Assembly (NCBI RefSeq): GCF_029962835.1
Contig: NC_080588.1
Span: forward strand, 65,372,001 to 65,436,000
Reading direction: 5' to 3'
DNA from: Magnolia sinica
Lineage: Eukaryota; Streptophyta; Magnoliopsida; Magnoliales; Magnoliaceae
DNA length: 64,000 nucleotides
Shown: piece after piece, positions 56,637 through 64,000 of the stretch
How positions within the stretch are numbered: the stretch's first letter is position 1
Layout of the letters: each line of letters starts with the position of its first letter
Translations under genes and position numbers: made by a program
Notes under the pieces: model-generated
The model's database searches: none
The model's input: the letters and a program-made list of their open reading frames with translations, nothing else
Told to the model about the DNA's origin: nothing

Positions 56637-57929
56637 TGCTTCCCAGTCTCACATGTTTGTGTAATGTTAGGATTCTTTCTCTCTCCCCATGATCTGACAG
56701 AAGGTTGTGTTGTGCATTTAAGCCATGGGGATTATGGAGTGACATGGGGGACATGTTCCGGTATATGTGAAGGCATGCATGCATCTATTTGCTGTGAATA
56801 GACATTCCTTAAGGATTCATGTGGGAGCTGACCCATTTATTGCCATAAAACAGCAAACCCAATTCGCCATTATTGCATTTTTGCACTTTCCTTGGCAGCC
56901 TTCAGGTCCCACCATGAAACATGATAATTGAAGTGAGGGAGTCTTGGGGTAAGTCAAAATCTCAAAGATCAAATGATACTTTATTGCATCATTAAAGCTC
57001 CAATAGCAGATAACTAAATTTTTATACTCTTTCAGGTTTGATCTATGCATCGAGCTACTCATGAACATGGCTCACTGAACTTCAAGTGATGATTATAGCG
57101 GAGATCAAAACCACTAAGTTGGACAGCCAAGAATCTTGTGGAGAGCAGGGCTGGTTACTAGACTGGCCCTAGATGATGCAGGTTCACACGCACACACTGC
57201 AGTATGAGACTGGCCCTAGATGATGCAGGTTGCTCAGTGGTCATTAAACAACCAGGTACATTGGGGTCCCATTTGTTTGGCCACTTAACAGTTGTGAGCT
57301 AAGCTTTCCCATGTACTGGGTTGTTTCAGTTTACCTAAAAAACAGAATTTCGAATTGACCAAGAAAGTTAGTATTGTCTTTTGTGAAAAAAAAAAAAATA
57401 TTTCCTTTCAATAATTGTCAATTTTTATGATTAATATATTTTAACAATGTTTTGAAAAAAGTAAATGTAGGAAATTTTACTACAAATTTAATACCTAAAT
57501 AGTAATATTGCTTGGATAGGATGTAAGTATGAGTTTACATATGAAATTGAAATATACAGGACATGACACTGACATTTTACCTATTTTGAAGTTGTGTACT
57601 AAGTACAAAAAGCCCAAACAAATCTAAAAAGCTCCAATTTCCTTCACCTTCCTTTTCTATTTTTTTTTTTTTTAAAAATTATTATATATATATATATAGA
57701 TCCCAAAAGAAGAAAAAATAACGTAAAGTGGTAGGGAAAATTCAAGGGAAGATGAGCTCAAAAAGTTCCATTGTCCTTTTCCTTGCATTTTTGTTTTTTA
57801 TGCATCTCTCAGTAGAAAGGCAGAATGTAGTAACAGCAATCACTGTTCGCAGTTTCCACATGTATCACTAGCTGGGGATTCAGAAACATGTATCGATATC
57901 ACCAACACCCGGAAATATATCTTTGACTA
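56637..57929. other. Spacer after the RMND5 pseudogene
   Basis: The first part may be old 3' UTR of the pseudogene. A 26-bp unit (GAGACTGGCCCTAGATGATG) is repeated at about 57160 and 57207. A (TA)n tract lies at about 57685-57698. No gene is seen. Confidence 0.45.
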
Positions 57930-58290
57930 AGGGAAACATGGGGAAAATGGTAGAATTTCTCAACAAAACTTTAGGAGATGTTAAAATATACATATTTGCA
58001 TATTTAAGAATTAAATCATTTAAAAAAAGATACATAATAAGTACTCCTTAAATGGGGGCCTAAAAGCATGTAATGCTGACTCAGGAAAACATTGGGGAAG
58101 CATCGGGAAAATGGTAGAATTCCGCAATGATACTTCAACAAATGCTAAAATACATTGCATATTTAGGAACCAAATAATAGGAAAAAAAGAAGAAGAAGAA
58201 GAAGAAGAAAAGATGTGTACATAATAAGTTTCCCTTTAATGGGGGCCGAAATGCATGTAACGCTGACTCAGGAAACATGGGGAAAATAGT
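57930..58290. repeat. Tandem repeat, ~150-186-bp unit, 2.1 copies
   Basis: The unit runs from GGAAACATGGGGAAAATGGTAG through GCATATTTA.GAA and ACATAATAAGT to AATGGGGGCC.AAA.GCATGTAA and GCTGACTCA. Copies start at about 57930 and 58083, and a third begins at 58270. The second copy is longer because of a (GAA)n expansion (about 58190-58210). Confidence 0.85.
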
Positions 58291-58294
58291 GGAT

Positions 58295-58430
58295 CCATCC
58301 ATCTAACCATCCATCAATGCATGCATGCACATACATCTATATGCACATGCATGATCCATCCATGAATGCATTCATTCATACATACACACATGCATACATT
58401 CACACATACATCAATCCATGATGCAGGACA
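58295..58430. repeat. Degenerate ATCC/ATGC/ATAC simple repeat
   Basis: Runs of CCATCCATC, ATGCATGCATGCAC and CATACATACACACATG with no single unit. Low complexity only. Confidence 0.85.
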
Positions 58431-58489
58431 TGAAAATTAACTATGATATGCAAGATCTCAGGCTTTAGATCAAACCAGTGTTTGAAATA

Positions 58490-58640
58490 TCGATATTATT
58501 GGCCGATATATCATTATCGCACCCCTGTGAGACGATACACTCACGATAACCCTCGGAAGATACCAAAAAATCCAAAATCCAGATATCAGCCGATATATCG
58601 TCGATATCGTACGATATATCGACGATATCGCGCGATTTCC
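58490..58640. repeat. Subterminal CGATATATCG palindrome cluster
   Basis: GCCGATATATC, GCCGATATATCGTCGATATC, GTACGATATATCGACGATATCG and GCGCGA follow each other within 150 bp. This is a candidate transposase-binding region for the hAT element. Confidence 0.7.
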
Positions 58641-59119
58641 TCTCCATTATTGTCAGACATTGACAAACGCATGGACAGCCACGGGTGGATTGCAGGGGAC
58701 TCACGAGTCCCACTGTAGCTAACCACCCACAAAGACCATAAAAATCGGATTCGGGTTGTGGAGAATCAAAAAAATTTGAATTAGAAAAAAAAAAGAAAAA
58801 GAAAGAAAGAAATCGGAGAGTACCTGGCTGTAGCGGTGGTCAGAGGTCGGCCATTCGACAGGTAAGTACGATTTTTTTGCCATTTTCTTCAACTTCTCTC
58901 TTTATCGGAGATTCTGGCGAGGAATCAGGCCGGATCGACGAACCCTTCCTAAACGAGATTTGAGGGGACGGAACCCTTGCATGCGTGAAAGACGGATCAG
59001 ATTGCGTGGATGGGGGTAAAAAAGGAAAGGGAAAGTGAAAGAGGGGCGCGGATGGGGTAAAAAATGGATCCGCTTGTGTGGTGCGTTACTCAGTACGCTC
59101 TTATCGTACTCAGTAAACT
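58641..59119. other. 5' non-coding region of the presumed hAT element
   Basis: A/G-rich leader-like DNA with a possible splice donor GACAGGTAAGTACG at about 58860. No coding motif is seen. A 91-codon minus frame (58902-59177) has no domain. Confidence 0.4.
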
Positions 59120-59555
59120 CACTTGGGCCCACCTTTAATGTATGTGGTCCATCCACGCCGTCCATCCGTTTTCCCATCTAATTTAAGGGGTTGATCCCAA
59201 ATTTTAGAAAAATCTAAGATCATACCACAGGAAACAGTGGTGATACTGATTTTCACCGTTGAAACCTTTCTCAGCCCTGCAGTGATGTTTATTGGTCATC
59301 CAAACTGTTAATAAGATCATACAGACATAGTGGATGAAGGGAAAATATAAATATAAGCTTGATCCATTCATCCAAGACTTCCGTGGCCCTCAAGAAATTT
59401 TCAACGGTAGATGTTCAAGTTGACTGTTTTCTACGGTGTGGCCCATTTGAACATTGGATATGCTTTATTTTTGGGCTAAAGCCCTGAAATTATCTGGTAA
59501 AATGGATGGACAGATCGGATAAAATACATAAATCATGGTGGACCTCACAGAGCTT
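59120..59555. repeat. Foldback MITE family A copy
   Basis: Left core GGGCCCACCTTTAATGTATG and GTCCATCCACGCCGTCCATCC. Then ACCACAGGAAACAGTGGTGAT and the middle CAAACTGTTAATAAGATCA. The right arm is ATGGATGGACAGATCGGATAAAATACAT ending GGTGGACCTCACAGAGC. Outside the left core lies ACTCAGTA..TTATCGTACTCAGTAAACT, shared in altered form with the copy at 59975. Confidence 0.8.
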
Positions 59556-59589
59556 AATAAGTACAGGTGAGTTACTAATTTACTTAAGT

Positions 59590-59902
59590 GACGTCACAAA
59601 GTTCTGTGGGTCCCACGGTAATGTCTGTGTCGTATCCACACCATCCATTCATTTGGAAATATTATCTTAGGGCACGACACAAATATTTACGCAAATATCA
59701 TCTTGATAAAAAACTCTTGCGGCCCTCAATAAGTTTGTAACGGTGGGCGTCAGTCTCTCCACTGTTTTCTATAGTGGGGTCCATTCGAGCTCTGGATTTG
59801 ACCCATTTTTTGGCTCACGTTATAAAATGATCTCTTCAAATGTATGGACGGTGTAGATACAAAAAATACATCATGGTGGGACCCACATAACTTGGTGACG
59901 TC
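59590..59902. repeat. Foldback MITE family A copy, internally deleted (GACGTCAC ends)
   Basis: Ends GACGTCACAAAGTTCTGTGGG and CCCACATAACTTGGTGACGTC are inverses. Only about 313 bp: the left arm jumps from ATATTATCTTAGGGCACGACAC to ATCATCTTGATAAAAAAC, so the inner left half and centre are missing. Confidence 0.85.
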
Positions 59903-59974
59903 TTGTGCCTTGTTAGTGACGGGCATTCATATGGGATTGCTTACTGAGTTACGCCCTTATCTTACTGAGTAAAC

Positions 59975-60410
59975 TTCGTTTTGCCCACCGTGATTACACG
60001 TGGCTTATCCACGCCGTCCATCCGTTTTTACTGATCATTTTAGGTGTTGAGCCCAAAATTGGACCATATCCACAACTCAAGTGGACCACATTACAGGAAA
60101 CAGTGTTGAATGAATGTTGACCACTAAAAACGTTTTGGGAGCCATAAAAGCTTTAGATCAACCTGATATTTCTTTTTTCCCTTCATTTGGGTCTTTAGGA
60201 CCCAATCAATAGATTGGATGTCAAATAAACAGTACAGTGGGCCTTAGGAGGATTTGAATGGTGGATATCCAATCATTATTGTTTTCCTTTGGTGTGGTCC
60301 ACCTGCGATTTATATCCCCGTGATTTTTTGTATCAATCCCTAAAATGATCCGTAGAAATGGATGAAACAAATACATTATGGTGGGGCCCATAGAGCACCG
60401 ACCACCAGCC
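59975..60410. repeat. Foldback MITE family A copy
   Basis: Left TTGCCCACCGTGATTACACG, GGCTTATCCACGCCGTCCATCCG, AAGTGGACCACATTACAGG. Middle ACCCAATCAATAGATTGGATG. Right TTTGGTGTGGTCCACC, a degraded GGATGAAACAAATACATTATGGTGGGGCCCATAGAGCACCGACCACC. The right outer end GAGCACCGACCA is shared with the copy ending at 35968, while the left outer end resembles that of the 59120 copy. Confidence 0.8.
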
Positions 60411-60500
60411 ATGAGGCCGGTGTCAAGGGCAATAGCCAATCCATCTCCTCGCGCCATAGGACGCGGAAGATACTGACAGGTTGCGTAGCCAGACTGGCTA

Positions 60501-60969
60501 CTGAAGTGATGCACCAAGTTCTGTGGGGCGCACCATGATGTATGTGTTGTATCTACACCATCCATACATTTGGCTATATCATTTTAAGGCATGAGACAGA
60601 ATGAATCAGATCCAAATCTGGAGTGGACCCCACCACAGAAAACAGTGGGGAGAGGGACGCCCACTGTTGAAACTTTCCTAAGGTCCACTATGATGTTTAT
60701 CTGAGATCCAACCTGTTTATAAGTTCAAACAGACATGAAAGAAAGGAAAAAACAAATTTCAGCTTGATCGAAAACTTTCATGGCCCTTACAAAATTTTAA
60801 TGGTGGGCGTCACTCTCTCCACTGTTTTCTGTGGTGGGGGTCCACTCAAGCTTTGGACCTGACTCATTCTTTTTCTCATGGCCTAAGATGATATCTCTAA
60901 ATGGATGGACGGTGTGGATACAACACATACAGCATGGTGGGCCCCACAGTACTTGGTGCGTCACTTCAG
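60501..60969. repeat. Foldback MITE family A, complete copy (CTGAAGTGA ends)
   Basis: Ends CTGAAGTGATGCACCAAGT and ACTTGGTGCGTCACTTCAG are near-perfect inverses, and the arms stay paired inward through TGTATGTGTTGTATC.ACACC.TCCAT.CATTT. About 469 bp. One of the best-preserved copies in the window. Confidence 0.9.
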
Positions 60970-61074
60970 GTTTCACCATGTCATTTACTATCCATCTGAC
61001 TTGTTGTTATGTTCATATACACACCTATATGAAGTGAAAACATGCTGGGAATGAAACAGTCACAGCTCTATAGG

Positions 61075-61440
61075 GTAAAACATGTTGTAAATGTAAAATC
61101 TACCGTTCATCCGATGATCCGTACATACAAAATATAAGCCTGATTAAAAAACTATTGTGAGCCACACTAATGGGAACGATGTAAAACTTCTTCCAAATTG
61201 ATAAATTCACGTTGTGAGGCTCACCTGAGTTTCTTTTATCAGGATGAATTTTGTACCTTCTCTTTATTTTAATGAGTTACACCTGATTAACGGCTTTGAT
61301 TGAAGGTCCACATCATGGTGGCCCCTAATTACTAACCCATTGTTGACATCAAATCTCATTGTTCCATGTGGCGTGGCCCATCTGAGTGGTGGATCTATCT
61401 GATTTTGGCTTTATCCAATCTCAATGGATAGATAAAATAT
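61075..61440. repeat. Dispersed TIR element, family C copy
   Basis: It starts AAATCTACCGTTCATCCGATGATCCG, has GTGAGGCTCACCTGAGTTTC, CACCTGATTAACGGCTTTGAT and ATGGTGGCCCCTAATTAC, and ends TTCCATGTGGCGTGGCCCATCTGAGTGGTGGATC. It matches the order of landmarks at 36040-36635. Confidence 0.55.
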
Positions 61441-61457
61441 TATTTTACAGATAAAAT

Positions 61458-63869
61458 ATGTCGGGAGGAGGAGGGAGACAACCTGATATAGGGTCAATGT
61501 ACGGTCGGCCTATTCCTGACAATCGATTCGGGAGTATTTGTAATTTATGTGGCCATGTATGAAGGAGTGGTGGGGTAACCCGCTTAAAGGAGCATTTAGC
61601 AGGAGGGTATCACAATGTTGTGGTTTGCCCTAAATGCCCACAGGATGTGTGAGAATAGATGAAGACCATATTGGAAAAAAATGTGAAGTCAAAAGATGAA
61701 CGACATGCGTGGGAGAGGGAGATTAGGGGGGAGTTGGGGCGGCTACCATATGTAGGTCAGGAGGATGTAGTGGATCTCGATGGCGATGATGATCCCGATT
61801 ACAGACGCGCAATTCAAGAGTCCATGCGGGATCTATGGGAGGGATCATGATAGGAGGTGGGACATGAGTAAGCCTAGATTTGAGGGGTATATCCATGAGC
61901 GTGGTGGGGGGAGTGGAGTAGGGGAGAGTGTTAGGGGTGGATTAGGGGAGGGTAGTAGGCGGGGAGGAATATGGGGCATGGGCAGGAGTTGTAGTATATG
62001 GGTGACGGATCTACCTTCAGATCCGAGGATGTACAAAGAGGCAGGAGGGACACAAAAGAAAATAAAGGAGATGTTTAGTAGAGGGGATGTGAGGAAAAAA
62101 GTTAAAAAATTTATAGCAAGGTTTTTTATATACGATCAAATCCCCGCGAATGCCGCAGCAAGCCCGTACTTTAAAAATATGATAAGTGAAGTGCAGCGTG
62201 GGGGTGAGGGTGTGCAGCCGCCCACACCCGCACAGATCATGAGGAAGTACTTGGATGATAAACATGCAGATATGAAAACTTACGTCGATTCATATAAGCA
62301 GTCATGGGAGATGTACGGCTACACCATCATGTGTGACGGTTGGACCAGACCGACGAAGATGTCGGTTATAAATTTTATAATCTATTCCAGGGGACGTGCA
62401 GTGTTCCTAAAGTGTATAGATGCGAGTAATAAGATTAAAGATTCTAACTACATTTACAAACTAATGCACGACGTCATGTAAGATGTTGGGAGGAAAAACG
62501 TTGTGCAGTTTGTTACGGATAATGGGAGTGCATTTATCAAGGTGGGGAAGGATATTCAACGTAAGTATCATATGTCCTGGACCCGATGCACAGCCCATTG
62601 CATCAATCTCATGCTAGAGGCGATTGGAGATAGGCCGTCGGTGAAGACCATAATTACCGATGCACGGCTCATCACAAACTTCGCATACAACCACACCTGG
62701 TTATTAGCCGCGATGAGCGAAAGGTGTTGTGGGGATATAGTGCGCCCCGGGGCGACATGGTTTGCCACAAATTATATCGCCTTAAGTAGCCTTCTTAAAC
62801 ACAAACAGAGGTTACGAGAGCTTTTCGCCGCTCATGATTATGAAGAATGGAAAAAGAGGTTGACGAAAGTGACCTACCACATGAAGGGATCGCATGTGCG
62901 GTGTTGTGGGTATTCTAGAGCCCATTTATGTGGTGTTGAGGATGGTGGACAATGAGACAAATTCATTGATGGGGTCACTGTATCAGTCCATATAGCTAAT
63001 GAAAGAGGCCATCATGGTTAAAGCTCCCAATGCATATAAGTGGGTGCATGCAATAATAGACAACCGTTAGGAAAAGACGCTTAATCACCCACTATATCAG
63101 GCTGGTAAGTACCTATAAGATATATATATATTTTTTCCATATGCAACAATAAACGAGGGTTGTACTGATGTGTATATGTTGGTTTTCAGCGTATTCTTGA
63201 ATCCCAAATACCACTACAGCCGAAATCTCTTTGAAGATAATTTATCAAAGAGGGCTGTACATGAGGTGTACGATCACTTATTCCCAGACTGTCCGGAGAA
63301 AGGCACCTTTGGTAGTGAGGTAAATATGTTCTGCACTTACATTCTCATTATCTTCATCTCAACCATTTAATACTTATTCTGGTTGCTATACGCCATTAAC
63401 AGATTGTTAAATACCGCGAAGCGGTTGGAATGTTTGGGTGTTACCCTGTAGTGAAGTCAAGGAACACCATGATGGCATGTGAGTTACTGCGGTAAACTTA
63501 ACTGTTATATTATTTTAGAAAATCTAAAATAATGAAAGAATCTTATGATCTACAGGCGAATGATGGTCCATGTACGGGACTGACTGCGAGACGTTACAAC
63601 GACTGACTGTCCGTGTGCTTGCACAGATGGTGTCCTCGTCACCTTGTGAAAGGAATTGGAGTACATTCTCCCTCATCCACACAAATAAACGTAATAGACT
63701 AGGGTATGAGAGGCTTCAGAAGCTAGTGTATTGTCACTACAATATGAAGTTACGAGAGAGGTTGCTCCGCACGGAAGGAAGAAGAAAAGTGCGGGAAGAC
63801 CCACTGGACCTGATGACGGTCGGACAAGATGCATATGCTGAGGATGTGGAGGGTGACCCAGTTTACTAG
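61458..63869 (+). pseudogene. hAT transposase relic (BED finger, DUF659, C-terminal dimerisation)
   Basis: ATG at 61458. It carries a BED-type finger CNLCGHV..GGVTRLKEHLAGG and CPKCP, with one stop where Met or Trp is expected (61560). An acidic linker follows (61659-61850). The DUF659 core reads SWEMYGYTIMCDGWTRPTKMSVINFI (62310-62390). After a stop at 62479 it reads VVQFVTDNGSAFIKVG and TRCTAHCINLMLEAIG. After a frameshift near 62890 it reads ILEPIYVVLRMVDNETNSLMGSLYQ. Three plausible introns follow (63106-63187, 63320-63401, 63480-63555). The last exon reads VLAQMVSSSPCERNWSTFSLIHTNKRNRL (Dimer_Tnp_hAT). The three acidic catalytic positions (CDGW, TDNG, CERNWS) survive, but stops and frameshifts make this copy inactive. 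The tail after 63869 continues open past a TAG. Confidence 0.88.
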
Positions 63870-64000
63870 TGGGTTAGGTCAGATGACTTGGATACCTCAG
63901 ATGGGCGACTAGAGCCATATGTTGCGGCGGAAGTAGAGACACAAGGGATTGATGTTAATGTACATGTGGTGCAGCAGATTTCTCCTGCTGACGCATTCGA

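Larger units (their letters stand above)
58476..64000 (+). mobile_element. Large hAT transposon, 5' end to window edge, with nested MITEs
   Basis: The proposed left end is CAGTGTTTGAAATATCG at 58476, followed by a subterminal zone (58490-58640) with many CGATATATCG/CGATATCG palindromes, as expected for transposase-binding repeats. The coding relic starts at 61458 and the right end lies beyond the window. Between them four or so foldback and TIR elements have inserted (59085-60970). The linkage of this left end to the transposase relic is inference; the right end and the 8-bp duplication (GATCAAAC expected at the far side) are not visible. Confidence 0.5.

Noticed and set aside
1-64000. tRNA or rRNA genes, organellar DNA inserts
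   Set aside because: I saw no tRNA-like A/B box pair with a cloverleaf, no rRNA core sequence and no recognisable plastid or mitochondrial gene segment; a tRNAscan-SE and organelle blastn run would settle this.

Overview
This is a piece of nuclear chromosome from a flowering plant. It holds one intact host gene in a sea of transposon debris. The evidence is GT-AG introns, plant retrotransposon families, a plastid-targeted tetrapyrrole enzyme, and AT-rich intergenic DNA crowded with short inverted-repeat elements. The very abundant dispersed elements built around GTGGGCCCAC and GGATGGACGGCGTGGATAT suggest a woody early-diverging angiosperm such as a magnoliid. That assignment is my impression from repeat style and cannot be proved here.

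The only convincing functional gene is HEMA (glutamyl-tRNA reductase) at 37550-41611 on the plus strand. It has three exons, two introns and 543 codons, ends in an ordinary stop, and has two adjacent CACGTG boxes about 230-240 bp upstream of its start codon. A complete foldback element ends about 160 bp before those boxes.

The left flank (1-37000) is layered transposons. A 4.45-kb LTR-like unit (2327-6778, duplication CAAGA) sits inside an older LTR (2027 to about 9560). A second copy of that older LTR (19716-22710, duplication CATGT, opposite strand) sits inside a decayed Ty1/copia element (about 15.6-24.05 kb), whose leader also holds a 1.3-kb hAT-like element. At 25014-25860 there is a minus-strand LTR with palindromes before its TATA box. 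At 29343-31472 a solo LTR (duplication TCACT) holds another hAT-like element, which carries a recognisable piece of the Elongator-associated gene KTI12/DRL1.

The right flank (42 kb to the end) contains a 5'-truncated L1-type LINE with an 18-bp duplication (45359-47002). It also has a minus-strand RTE-type LINE cut in two by a Sirevirus-like LTR (49.35-53.2 kb), and a decayed RMND5/RMD5-type E3 ligase pseudogene (55602-56636). A large decaying hAT transposon begins near 58476 and runs off the window; its transposase relic (61458-63869) keeps the recognisable domains.

Two non-autonomous families dominate the short repeats. One is a foldback element with a ~430-bp palindromic core, at least ten copies. 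The other is a set of hAT-type elements beginning TAGRG, most with 8-bp target duplications, several of which carry host-gene-like sequence. The most notable points are gene-fragment capture by the hAT-type elements, the matched but copy-specific outer ends of the foldback elements, a probable palindrome-mediated inversion in an LTR, and a 464-bp duplication that doubled the zinc-knuckle region of the copia gag relic. I did not find a clearly new biological system; the novelty is in mobile-element structure.
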